From NCBI GenBank assembly GCA_036874045.1, contig CM072344.1, forward strand, positions 14,914,501 through 14,978,500: a stretch of 64,000 nucleotides of DNA, in the 5' to 3' direction. A model generated the notes under the pieces. The model was not told the origin of the DNA, searched no databases, and saw only the letters and a list, made by a program, of their open reading frames with translations. This DNA comes from Cymodocea nodosa. Lineage: Eukaryota; Streptophyta; Magnoliopsida; Alismatales; Cymodoceaceae. Below are positions 23,283-35,080 of this stretch, piece after piece. Each line of letters begins with the position of its first letter. The first letter of the stretch is position 1. Both the position numbers and the translations under genes were made by a program.

Positions 23283-23690
23283 GAGGTGTTGTGGACAATA
23301 TCTTTCGCCGTTCTCCCACCTCATATTTAAACTTGTCTCCATCCTTTCTTCCTTGAATACAAACAGAAACATATGGCCTTATCTAACTCGAATAGTTTCA
23401 TGCATTTCACAACCTCAAAGTTGCAGGCATTGCAGGCAAACCAATTGTTCATGGTTTATGGGAGCAAGGTGAGAGGTAAAGATGAAAAAAGGTCTATTTC
23501 TGAGAAAGAAAGATGAGTTTCATAGATGAAGAATGGATGAAATAGTTTTATTGATGAAAGAATATTGAAGTATGATAAAATTACATAATTTGAAAATAGG
23601 GCAACCAACAACGAAACAGGTGAGAATTCAGTGGTAGATTTCTTAATCTGTCTTCGCATCATTCTAACCATGATTCTTCTTGGTTACACC
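23283..23690 (-). pseudogene. Orphan CNL exon 1 with its upstream region
   Basis: On the - strand, 23,690-23,453 matches the sequence before the CNL start codons. The ATG at 23,452 opens MNNWFACNACNFEVVKCMKL, then FELDKAICFCLYSRKKGW, recognisably the family exon 1 but without the Gly2 found in CNL1-3. Reading stops at about 23,327 while DNA similarity continues to about 23,283, where gypsy gag sequence takes over. No NB-ARC follows. It is the remnant of another CNL copy, on the opposite strand to its neighbours and cut by or fused to the gypsy fossil. Confidence 0.8.
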
Positions 23691-25060
23691 ACCAACAGAA
23701 ACTTTAAATTTTGTTTAGGTTTATTTCTCCTTTTCCCTTCTGGAGAAGGAAAGCCATTTCACTTGACAAGAAGGGGGACACGTGAAGGGCTAAGTCGTCA
23801 AGTGGATTCTTTTCACACGAAGGAAGTCAAAAAAATGATGGCCATGAGAGAACATGTGTGTGTGTGTGTGTTTGCAGACTTCGGCTTCCTGGATCCACTT
23901 GTTCTCGATTTCATGGTAGTTTCAAAGCTTCGCGTTTAGTGCCATGCATCGTCCTCACAATCCATCTTGCCATATTACTAAGTTTGGTCTATTATTTTGC
24001 GTGTGAAATGTCTGTGCGTAAATTATCATCATCATCTTATCTCTCACGTCATATGTTTCAAGACAATAGTTTTGAAAGTATCACATGCATCGTGATGAGT
24101 TTTTGGTAGCATGTAATATTGTTATTTTTATATATGATGATTCAATATTCAATAGTGACCATTTACCGTAGTTTTCGGTAGGCTTGCAACATCGTTAATT
24201 TTTATATATGTCACGATTCAATATTTTATAGTGATCAGTCGCTGGTCATCTCTCTAAACACACTTCTCTAAGAGAGATCTCGACAATTGTTACATTAGCT
24301 GAATCTCTTACTTCTTTTATTTATTACCCTCCTTGCTAGGAATCTCTGGGCTATACGTAATTTTCTTGAACTATCACACTAGCATCTCAGAGATCCCGGA
24401 AGGAGAAAAACACATCCCCCACACATTTCATCATCTATTGGCCTTTTCCTCTTTTAACCCCTTAAAACTGCTTCTCCCTCATTTTGTTCTTTGTAGTTGG
24501 TAGACGTTTCAAAGCTTTGTTTTTCTCTCTCTTAGGTTAATAGTTCACATTGTAATTCCCAGATCTATTCTCCATACTTCACTTTTGCTTTTGGCTTTAT
24601 ATTCCTTTAGTTTCTGTTCTTGCAATATACATATGCAATAGATGGGTAGGTGGTATATAGGTTCATTAATTAGAAACATTTTTTATTCAAGGTTAAGTCC
24701 CTACCGAATACTTAAGTGGTTGCAAACATGTGGTGTGAGTTTGTGAAGATGTAGGCCATAATTTGGTATGCGAGAATTGGGAAGAAACACTTCTTCACAC
24801 GCAAATTAGTAATAGACTAAATGTACGCCACACATGGCAATCCGACATTCAATCAAAAAATCAATATCAACATAGCAGGATGTATTGTCAGCATAGTGGT
24901 TAGAAATTTGACTAATTCTATCATTGATCGATATTCAGCTAGTAGTCTTAATTCTATTTGATTATGTTATATGTGAGAAATGAGAAACCTAAAGAAAATT
25001 CAACCCAATTCTAGAAGCAATAAAAAGGATGTATTGTCAAAATACATCATTCTTTCTTTC
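23691..25060. other. Spacer with a short tandem repeat
   Basis: No gene. A unit of about 77 bases containing atttttatatatg and gattcaatatt is repeated once (about 24,110-24,165 and 24,187-24,240). Confidence 0.5.
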
Positions 25061-25114
25061 TTGCAAAAAGCAAATCAATCCTCATCTTTAGTTCTCACCT
25101 CGCTCTCATAAGTC

Positions 25115-25422
25115 ATGGGGAACATCCCCTGCAACTGCAACTTTGAGGTTGTTGAATGCATCAAGATATTCGAGTTGGACGTTTTTCTTTGTACCGCAGG
25201 AAATATGTTGATGGGCTTAAATCAGAGATGGAAGCTCTGCGAAGGTTCAAAGATCACGCGTCAAGGGAATGCTCAACGTTGAAAGACCAAGAACCGTGCA
25301 TGAGGTAATTAGTTGAAAACATGTATATTTCTCGCATTAATAATGTTGTACGTGCATGTTAATTCTTAGCCTTTTCATGTTAAGCAAGCACTTGCAGAAT
25401 TTCTTGAGCTTATAGTAATACC
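25115..25422 (+). pseudogene. Orphan CNL exon 1 and part of intron 1
   Basis: The ATG at 25,115 opens MGNIPCNCNFEVVECIKIF, then ELD. A short deletion then breaks the frame relative to CNL2, although the rest of exon 1 and the gtaatt donor are still recognisable. The intron is followed to aatacc at 25,417-25,422, where the sequence switches to the CNL2 upstream region. It lies 0.9 kb before CNL2 on the same strand and is closest to CNL2 in its second half. Confidence 0.85.
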
Positions 25423-26000
25423 CTCATAAAAAGGTCGAGATGAAACGACAGGAGCTAAATTGGTGGAGCGGGGGAATTGATTATATCATTGCGGATAAAA
25501 AGAAAACGGTTTAAATGGCTAAACCAAACTAATACCAGCTGCTAAATATCAATCAATCAATGACAGATTCAGACAAAATGCTAGCCTCCGTTATTGACCA
25601 TTTCTACTTTTTTACATTCATATATCAACCGCTAAAGTCCAATCAACACTACTTGCTAAATTAAATATCAATCAATCAACGATAGATCTAGAAAAAATGC
25701 TACTAGCCTCCATTATTGACCGCTGCAATTTTTTTATGTAAACATGATTAAAAAGTCACCACTACTTAGAATTCTCGCCTCTCTTGTTGTTGGTACTTGC
25801 TCTATTTTCAAATTATGTAATCTTATCATGTTTCATTTTTCCATCTTTAAAAATAGGTCATCCATTCTTCATCCACGAAAACCATCCTTCTTGCTTTCTT
25901 TCTTTCTTATCATGCTTTATCCTTCCATCTATCATCTTCTCTCTTTCTTGCAAGAACAAATCAATCCTCATCTTTAGTTTTCACCTTGCTCCCATAAGCC
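25417..26000 (+). promoter_or_regulatory. CNL2 upstream region
   Basis: Matches 6310-6893 before CNL1, including the internal tandem repeat of about 110 bases with atcaatcaatcaat and aaaatgctagcctcc-like cores. The part nearest the gene is pyrimidine-rich on the + strand, as in CNL1 and CNL3. Confidence 0.7.
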
Positions 26001-28895
26001 ATGGGGAACATCCCCTGCACCATTGACATCGTGAAATGCATCGAAAAGTTCAAGTTGGATACTGCTACATCTTTCTATTTCTGCCGTAAGAAATATGTTA
26101 ACGAGCTTAAATCAGAGATGGAAGCTTTGCGAAGGTTCAAAGATCGCGTCAAGGGAATGCTCAACGTTGAAACACCAAGAACCGTGCATGAGGTAATTAG
26201 TTGAAAACATGTATATTTCTCTCATTAATAATGTTGTACGTGCATGCTAATTCTTAGCCTTTTCATGTTAAGCAAGCACTTACAGAATTTCTTGAGCTTG
26301 TAGTAATACCATGTTCTAATCATCTACTTCTCATAAACAAATTTAAAGGAGGACTTTAGACACTGGATGCATAAGGTTGAAGATTTGGAGGAGCAAGTAA
26401 CAGGTCTTCTTAACTCATTAGAACAGAGGAGTTGTTGGCTTCTGTCTTGCTATAGCCTTGCAATAGAGGTCAACGAGATGCTTGATAGTGTTCGAAGATT
26501 GGATGGAGAAAAACACAGATTTGGTGACATCCAGTTTAATCAGGAACGAATTGTAAAGGTTCCATATCACGACACAAAATTGATTGGCAGGGACGAAGCA
26601 TTGTCTGAAATTGTTTGCCATCTAGAAGATGTTAATACAAAAATGGTGGGGCTTTTTGGGATGGGAGGTGTTGGGAAGACCGCCATCTTAAAAAAAATCA
26701 AACGAGAAATGATGAAAAACAAGAGGCATGACTTCCAATCAGTGGTCTGGATCACAGTGTCAAAGGATGTCAATGTCACCAGCATCCAAAACCAAATAAC
26801 CGAGCAGTTGCATATTTCCTTGCCACCTCAAGGTGGAAGCGAAGAAGAACGGCAAAGGGCTCAAACTCTACATGAGGCTCTCATGAATAAGAGGTTGTTG
26901 TTGCTCATGGATGACATATGGGAATTTCTAAACTTAGAAAGGGTTGGAATTCCAATACCAACTATTGATTGTGATAGGATTAAGATTGCATTTACGACAA
27001 GAGATGAGCAAGTTTGTATTGACATGAGTTCTCAAAAAAGAGTCTGGGTGAAAACATTGAACGAGGAAGACTCATTGAAACTCTTTCGAAAGGTTTCAGA
27101 TTCAGAAAAAATTCTACAAGATGCTAGATTCTTGAATTATGCAAAGCAAATTGTCAAGAAATGTGATGGACTGCCATTGGCTATTGTCACCATTGGAAGG
27201 GCAATGGCAAATCAGAAAAAGATTGATGATTGGGCCAACATGATCAGTTTGCTCAATGACTCTTTCCACAAAATTCACGGTGTGAATAACATGCTGAAGA
27301 TCTTAAAAGTCAGTTTTGATAAGTTAGAGAATGATGCATTACGATCGTGCCTTTTATATTGCTGCCTTTATCCTGAGGATTGCGAGATTTATATAAAAGA
27401 TCTCATCAATCAATGGGCTGCTGAAGGATTGGTAGAAATTCAAAGTGAAGGACAAGATGTTATCAACAAGCTTAAGTCTGCTTGCCTCCTTGAAAGTGGT
27501 CGATATTTTGATTATAAAGTGACAATGCATGATTTAGTTCGAGAGATGGCACTCTGGCTTACAAATGGATCCAATGATCCATATAATTATTTTAAAGTTT
27601 ATGACAAATCTGCTGCAAGTAATTTAAATAGCTATGATGGATGGGATAAGGCCAAGAGAATATCTCTCATGAATTGTGATTTGAAAACTTTACCTGATTC
27701 CAAGGTTCCTTATTGTCCCAATCTTGTTACGTTATCATTATCTAAGAATTGGAGTTTCCATGAATTCTCTACAGTGAATTTCTTCAAGTTCATGCCGTTA
27801 CTCTGTGTTTTGGATCTAAGGTGTACAAGTATAAAGGAGATCCCAAGATCAATCAAGTCTTTAGTTAATTTACAATATCTCGATCTAAATTGGACAGAGA
27901 TTGAGTGTCTTCCTGTGGAAGTGGGTAGTTTGAAGAAACTAAAGACATTAAACCTAGGGAGAACATATTCCCTTAAAAGGGTCCCGCAGAAAGCCATCAT
28001 TGAGTTGGTGAATTTACGAGAGCTCTATTTGCATGGTTCTCAGTGTGACTTAAATCAACAAAGAATATGGCATCCTTGGTATAAACAATCACAGCTCATG
28101 TTCAAGGATTTGGAAAAATTGAAGCATCTCGAACAACTTAGTATAAATGTTGAGTCAGAAAGTCATTTCGAGATACTTGTTAATAATCCTACCCTTTCAG
28201 CAATTATAACTAGAGTAATACTTCAATATCTTGATTGCAATAACGATGATTTGATGTCAGCAATTTTTAAACTCTCAAAATTGCATCGTCTCCAAATACG
28301 CAGTTGTTCTAATACAAGGAAGTTAGAATTTTTTGGAACTCAACCATTTCATTTTAGGGATCTTCGATTGTATGATCTAAACATTTCGAGCATCGTTGTG
28401 AGGGACAACAGAATTATGCAAAATCTAAGTGCAGTGGCAATTATCAATTGTTCGATGTTGAAGGATGTGACGTGGACGACAGAACTTGCAAGCTTAGAAC
28501 GTCTTCACTTGTCTAATTGTGATGGAATGAAAACACTTGTGGTGGGAGATGATGAAGCAGAAGAAGGAAGAGTGACAAGAACAAGTACTTATAAAGAAGA
28601 TAATGAAGAACATCAAAATTGCTACTTCCCCAAGTTGGCGTATTTAAATCTTCGGTCGTTGCAGAGTTTGGAGAGCATTTCCCAGTTGACATCTCCATTA
28701 CCCTTTCCTTCCTTGAAATGGCTCATTGTAGATATGTGTCCCAAACTACAGAACATCTGTTTGGGACGTGATAGTGCCAAAGACATGACATCCATACATG
28801 GAGAGCAGGAATGGTGGGATGGATTGAAGTGGCAGGATGAAGACACAAAGTCTACCTTCCTTCCTCGTTTTCAACCAAGGGAAGATTTCAACTAG
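26001..28895 (+). CDS. CNL2: intact CC-NB-ARC-LRR immune receptor, RPS2/RPS5 type
   Basis: Exon 1 is 26,001-26,192, the intron is 26,193-26,348 (gtaatt...aaag) and exon 2 is 26,349-28,895, giving about 912 residues. The N-terminus MGNIPCTID with Gly2 and Cys6 could be acylated, as in RPS5, for plasma-membrane attachment. A coiled coil follows, then NB-ARC: P-loop GMGGVGKTAILKK, RNBS-A region VVWITVSKD, kinase-2 LLLLMDDIW, RNBS-B IKIAFTTRDE, GLPLA, RNBS-D CLLYCCLYPED and MHD (MHDLVREMALWL). About a dozen LRRs complete the protein, and the tail ends WWDGLKWQDEDTKS. All switch motifs are present, so this is the one CNL here likely to work as an NLR sensor. Only the splice is inferred. Length is normal for the family. 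Confidence 0.92.
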
Positions 28896-29950
28896 CTTGA
28901 TAAGGTAACCACTAGCTTCTATCTTTAAATTAAATCCTACCTTTCTTATTTTCAAATTATTTAAAAATGTGTGGATGAGTGTAGTAACGATTTTTTATAT
29001 ATTGTCGATTTGTGTGTCCTCAGGAAAAAGACCAAAAAATAAATAAATCTTGTTTCAATATGGAGGCATGGCAAGGCTGGTCGTCTCGGAGTATCATCGA
29101 AAGCAAGTAAGTGTGATTAATTAGACGACTTTTTTATTTCCTTCCACATTTTCAACCAAGCGAATTTTATTCTTAATAAATTGAAGTCTACTTTTATTCC
29201 TCGTTTCCAAAATGTATTAGTGGTCAAATAATTTTCTATTTGTCGGTTTATGTGTCTTCAAGAAAAACAAATTCTTGTGTTGGTGTTTGCATTGTATGGC
29301 TAGTCGATTTAGATCGATGACCTTTTCAAATAAGTGATTCATCGAACTTCTTTATTTTCTTCAATCCTTATGTGACGATGATATATGTGTTTTCTTCGAC
29401 AATAATCCCTATGTGAATTTTCCAGTTGCACAAATTAACGGTTATATGTAGACAAAATGGATTTTATCCAAACGACTAAATTCATCCTATTAATAAATTA
29501 AATATATGGTAAACCATTAATAGACTCCACAAAAGTTGTATCAGTTTGCAGCTAACCATTTTATAACCATCAACCAGGCATAGTGAAATTGATCTATTAG
29601 TAATGAGAAATTATATAAAGTATTAATTAGCTCATTTTTCAGATGATAGTACTTTACTTTAGAAATTATTAATTAATGAAAGTAATTAAGGAAGTTTTGA
29701 TATCCTGGCCAAGGCCTTCATTAGCCCATCTAATTGACGTGACTCAAGATTATCATCTGATGGATCCTCCCACTTGCCCTTATTGAACACATTCTAGCTT
29801 TTTTACTTAAATCATAGAAGAAGTTAATGAGTCTTGCAAATGTTATATATTGAACTCCGGACTCCAACTAATAATGGACTGCCACATGTTTTTTGCTAAT
29901 TGGACACCTACATCCTCTCAAATATAGGCTATAAATTAATTATCTCTCAA
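28896..29950. other. CNL2 3' flank, repeated from CNL1, with a 245-base insertion
   Basis: The flank parallels 10,293-11,110. Where CNL1 has gtgttttcagattatagtac without a break (about 10,775-10,795), CNL2 has about 245 extra bases (about 29,395-29,640). The extra bases resemble 11,120-11,370 further downstream of CNL1. No gene. Confidence 0.65.
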
Positions 29951-29959
29951 TCGATTTCT

Positions 29960-30746
29960 AATAAAAGTTCATCAATTACCACGAAAGATTTCGTAAACGA
30001 CAGTTATTCATAATAAAAATAAAGAATCAAATACAGAAAAGAGTTGTATTTTTATTAATAAAAATAAGTACAACAAAAGAAATTGCAATAATCTTGCAGT
30101 GGAGCATTTTTAAATTTTAAGTAATCCCTAGAAGCTATTTAATTTTCATCTCGAAGGTTTTTGACTCATCCTAATGAGCATTTTGTAAGATAAGGAGTTT
30201 TCGGCTGGTGTTAGAGTCTTTTATGTGACGAAGGGTTTTCGACTCATGTTAAGGAGCCTTTTTATGTGTCAGTGGATTTTTGATTTTTGACTTTGTCACA
30301 ATAGCTATTTCGAATTTATTGTGACAATTTTTTCGACTGTTACAATAGACGAAAATATCGTAACAATTCAAACCGTCATAAAAAAAAAAAAAAACTTATA
30401 TTGCCTGTCACAAAATATAAAAATATACTTGAATGGAGAATTGTTAGTTCAAGACTTGTACATATTAGGCAAACCAATTTTAATAAATTTGAAATGTGTA
30501 ATACTGTTGAAATAAATTACATTAAAAGTTTTTACAATAAAATTGTTCTTGTAACCAAAATGTTTTCAATCCATAAATTTAAAAAGAAGTTCATCCTCAT
30601 CCTTTAACAAAACATTAATTTTCCTTCAGTTCCCGAAATAAAAATGTTCTTCATTTAACAAACATTAATCTTCCTTCAATCTTCCATCTTGCAAATCCCA
30701 AAATCATCTTCTTTCATTATTCCTTCTATTAACTAGAGATCTCCAC
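29960..30746. other. Transposon-like DNA bordering the truncated end of CNL3
   Basis: Contains about three degenerate copies of a unit like aagggttttcgactcatgttaa (30,150-30,270) and CACTA-like attgtgac/gtcacaat motifs (30,290-30,330). The first 70 or so bases resemble 43,622-43,690 next to the LINE. This is probably the material that replaced the 3' end of CNL3. Confidence 0.45.
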
Positions 30747-33424
30747 CTACATAAATAAGGGGAAAAAATAATAATTAGAGTGAATAATACGACAACTTGA
30801 CATATAAGAATAGTACAAAAATAGACTTTTTAAGCTTGGAAGTTCTGCCATCCACGTCACATCCTTCAACATTCGACATACGGAGATGTCCACGTAACTT
30901 AGATTTTGCATAAGACACGTGAGATTAGTGGTTTTTCTGACAGAAATGGAACTCGTGACAACTGTTGCTTCCTTGTCCCCCACAATGATCTTCGAAATAC
31001 TTAGACAAGATAACTTAAGTCCCTCAAGGCAGAATGGTTGAGTTCCAAAAAATTCTATCTTCCTTAAATTAGAACATTCGCGGATAAAAAGATAATGCAA
31101 TTTTGAGAATTTTGAAATTGCTGACATCAAATCATCATCATTGCAATCCAAATTCATGAGTAATACTTTAGTTATTGCTGCCGAAAGGGTAGGATTATTA
31201 ACAAGTATCTGGAAATGACTTTGCGATTCAACATGTATACCAAGATCTTTGAGATTCTTCATTTTTTCCAAATCCTTGAACATAAGCTGAGATTGTTCTT
31301 CCTGATTATAAATGTTGCTATCACTCCCAATCATTTGTTGGTTCTCTACCGATTTCAAAGAATAGTGAGATCCAAACATATTTAATGTTTGTAAATTCAC
31401 CAACTTGGTGATAGCTTTTTGTGGGATCTTTTGAAGGTAACGTGTCTCTCCAAGGTTTAATGTCCTTAGTGTCATTAGCTCACCCACTTCCATGGGAAGA
31501 CTCTCAATTGGCGTGAAAAATAGATTGAGAAATTGTAAATTAGCCAAATACTTGATTGAGCTTGGAATCTCCTTTAACCTTGTAAAGCTTAGATCCAAAA
31601 CACAGAGTAACGGCATGAACTTGAAGAAATTGACTGTGGAGAATTTACGGAAACTCCGATTGTTATATAATAATAATGTAACAAGCTTGGGACAATAAGG
31701 AACCTTGGAATCAGGTAAACTTTTCAAATCACAATTCATGAGAGATATCCTCTTGGCCATATCCCATCCATCATAGCTATGCAAATTATTGGCAGTTGAT
31801 GTGTCGTACACTTTAAAATAATTATTTGGATCATATGATTCATTTGTAAGCCAGAGTGTCATCTCTCGAACCATATCATGCATTGAAACATAAACATCAA
31901 AATATCCACCACTTTCAAGGAGGCAAGCAGACGTAAGTGTGTTGATGATGTTTTGTCCTTCCCTATGGGAATCTACCAATCCTTCTCCAACCCACTGATC
32001 AATGAGACGTTCTATAATAATCTTGTCATCCTCTAGATAAAGGCAGCAATATAAAAGGCAAGATCGAAGCTTATCACTTTCCAACCTATCGAAACTGAAT
32101 TTTAAAATCTTCATCACATTTTCCATATCTGGAATTTCTTCATGAAGAGAGTGATTAAGATTTTCAATCATTTCTTTCCATTCACGAAGTATTCCGCAAT
32201 TTGTCATTGCACTTGCAATAGTGATAATAGCCAATGGTAATCCATCACATTTCTTGACAATTTGCTCTGCATAATTCAAGAATCTATCATCTTGTAGAAT
32301 TTCTTCTGAATCTAAATTCTTTCCAAAGAGTTTCAATGAGTCTTCGTCATTCATTGGTCTCACCATGACACGTTTTTGAGAAGCCATGGCATTACAGACT
32401 TTCGCCTTTCTTGTTGTAAATGCAATCTTAATTGTATCACAATCAATAGTTGGCATTGGAATTCCGATCTCGTTTAAATCCAGATCGTCCCATATGTTGT
32501 CTATGAGCAATAACAACTTCTTGTCCATCAGAGCAGTACGTAGAGTTCGAGCCCTTTGTTCTTCTTCTTCAATTCCTCGTTGATCAGATATTAAGCGAAT
32601 GTTTAACTCGTCAGCTATTTGCTTTTGGATGCCAGTGACATCAACAACTTTTGAAACTGTGATCCAGACCACTGATTCAAACACATGCCTCCAATCGGTT
32701 GTCTTCGTCTCTTTTTGGATTTTCTTTAAGATGGTGGTCTTCCCTACTCCTCCCATCCCATAAATTCCTACCATTTTTACAACATCTATTTGCAGATAAT
32801 AGAGAATTTCAGACAATGTTTCCTCTCTGTTACTGTAGAATGTTGGTACTGGATATGGAACATCTTCAATTACTATTGGATTAATGAGGCTACCACTAAA
32901 ATTCTCTTTTTCTATAGCCAATCTTCTAACTCTTTTAAGCATCCTGCTAACCTCCTTTCCAAGTTTATAGTTAGATCGAAATGAGCAACTCCTCTGTTCT
33001 AGTGAATTAAGAAGTCTTGTTACTTTTGTATTCAATTCTTCCATTTTTTGCATCCATCTTCTAACGTTCACCTTTAGTTAAATTTGTTCATAAAAATAGA
33101 TGATTAGAACATGGTATTACAAGATTAGGTATTTTTCATGTACTTAATGTGAAATTCTAAGAATTAACATGCATAACTTTATGAGAAATATACGACAACA
33201 TATTTTCAACTTACCTTGCACTCGGTTCTTGGTTGTATTCGTCGTTGATGGCTGACCATTTGGTTGACATCATCTTTCATCTGTCGCAAATCTTCCATCT
33301 CCTGTCTTAGATTTTCTCCATCCCTTCTTGGGCACAAACAAAAGCATATGGTCTTATCCAACTGGAATATCTTGATGCATTCCACAACCTCAAAGTTGCA
33401 GGTGCAGGGGATGGAATTCCCCAT
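30747..33424 (-). CDS. CNL3: CC-NB-ARC-LRR gene with truncated LRR and altered kinase-2
   Basis: On the - strand, exon 1 is 33,424-33,215 (MGNSIPCTCNFEVVEC start; Gly2, Cys7, Cys9), the intron is 33,214-33,072 (gtaagt...ctaaag) and exon 2 is 33,071-30,747, giving about 844 residues. Exon 2 begins at a GTG that follows the acceptor, not at a start codon. NB-ARC motifs: GMGGVGKTT, VVWITVSK, kinase-2 LLLLIDNIW (CNL1 and CNL2 have MDDIW, so the second Asp is Asn, codon 32,496-32,498), RNBS-B IAFTTRKAK, GLPLA and MHD (MHDMVREMTLWL). The LRR stops after SLKSLFLYY and a short unrelated tail, lacking the final 100 or so residues found in CNL2. The frame is open, so it may be expressed, but Mg/ATP handling and the LRR end are altered. 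Confidence 0.85.
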
Positions 33425-33544
33425 GGCTTATAGGAGCAAGGTGAGAACCAAGGATGAGGATTGATTTGCTTTTGCATGAAAGAAAGAAGGATGATGGATG
33501 GAAGAATAAAGCATAATAAGAAAGAAAGAAAGCAAGAAGGATGG

Positions 33545-33566
33545 GTTTCGACGAAAGAAAGCAAGA
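33545..33566. other. Breakpoint joining the CNL3 5' flank to the inverted-repeat arm
   Basis: Reading on the - strand, the repeat arm ends with taaatattct. cttgctttctttc then follows and the CNL 5' flank resumes at cgaaaccc. The same 13-mer occurs again a few bases inside the CNL flank, so it looks like templated filler at an end-joining junction. At CNL1 the equivalent points (6060 and about 6763) are separated by about 700 bases. Confidence 0.7.
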
Positions 33567-33929
33567 ATATTTAAACATAAATTGAGGGAAAAACCCACGA
33601 GTAATTATGAAAATTGAAAGGAAGAAGAAATGTGAAATGATTATTCGACGGCAAATGTCGACACTAAAAAAACTGAAATCATGATTAACCATGGTTTCAA
33701 ACATTAAATTGAATCAAATTTTTACGTGTGGTTATTAATATGGGCTTAGTGTTGTCAAGAGTACCTGAGAGCCGCATTTTTATACACGAGATCAACAAAT
33801 GCAGTCAAATGGAAATGCTAATTTATATTTTGCATGTACATGTTTAATTAAATTTATATCTTCGGTGTGAGTGGGCGAGGGACAAGATCTTGCCTATTAA
33901 TCACTGTACGCCATGAAATAATTAGTTTT

Positions 33930-34830
33930 GACAGCCTCCTTGACTTGTATGAGACTGACAGTGATTTCCAGCAGTCATGGGACAAATGTCACCACCATCA
34001 ACCAGAGAAGGACTTCTTGTTGTAGGAAGGCTTCTTATTTCAAGGCTGAGGCCACCCAGGACGGGACAAAACGGTGGCCGCCCTTGAAGCTCGTTTCTTT
34101 TGGCCCCAACTAAAGCGTGACGTCGAACGATTTGTCCGTAGCTGCCCCCACATGCCAAAGTGCCAAAGGACAACGTCAAAATACGGATCTATACACACCA
34201 CTTCCCATCCCACAAGCATCATGGGTGGATGTCTTCATCCTAGGACTTCCACGTACTTGCAAGGGCATGGACTCCATTCTCGTAGTTGTTGATCGGTTCT
34301 CGAAGATGGCCCATTTTCTGCCTTGCAAGAAGACGACAGATGACCACCATGTCGCCAACCTGTTCTTCCAGGAGATTGTTCGACTCCACGGCGTTCCACA
34401 CTCTATCACCTCTGACCGGGATACCCGGTTCCTTTCCCATTTATGGAAGACACTCTGGGGTAAGCTCGACAACGCCCTTAACTTCAGCACCACTTGCCAC
34501 CCTCAGTCCGACGGCCAAACGGAAGTCGTCAATTGCACTCTCGGTAATCTACTTCGTGCAATTTCCGGTGCTCGTCCCAAACAGTGCGATCAATCTCTGG
34601 CACAAGCTGAATTCGCTTATAATAGTATGGTCAACCGAACCATAGGTAAGGCACCGTCTACTATTGTTTATGGCCGTCTCCCAAGCCAACCGGTCGACCT
34701 TGCATTCCTTCTACCGGTCATCACAATGTTGACGACCTCATCTCCTCCATTTGCGACATTCAACATGAGGTTCGCCAGCACATTACACAAGCCAACGCTA
34801 GTTACAAGGCAGCCACCGTTACAAGGTTGA
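33930..34830 (+). mobile_element. Ty3/gypsy integrase fossil, right-arm copy
   Basis: The frame at 34,117-34,830 encodes the same integrase core as the left arm ([27 protein letters not shown]), with zinc-binding-like sequence before it. Broken, with no LTRs next to it. Copied with the arm, not inserted separately. Confidence 0.88.
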
Positions 34831-35080
34831 GTACTTCTATTGGTAGATGTTTGAAATGGCAAATGTCTTAGTTTAGCTAAGTGGCATACATCACAACAAG
34901 TTTGTTTCATTACTGATAGATAGCAATCTAATCAACAAAATAGAATCATCAAGTGGGTGGCCTAATCGCCTATGCTAGACATTAGCGAAAATTGTAGCCA
35001 TGGCCTGCCTCGTTGGAACATCTGAAATGATGATGTAAAGGTCATTGAAGTGCTTCCCAACTCCAACTGTCCTCGTATGT
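34824..35080 (-). mobile_element. Ty1/copia pre-integrase fossil, right-arm copy
   Basis: The - strand shows the same CDVCHLAKLRHLPF segment as 4545-4800, abutting the gypsy fossil in opposite orientation. Broken fragment. Confidence 0.7.

Noticed and set aside
33069-33071. GTG as the start codon of CNL3
   Set aside because: It is the first codon after the splice acceptor ctaaag. The real start is the ATG at 33,424 in exon 1.
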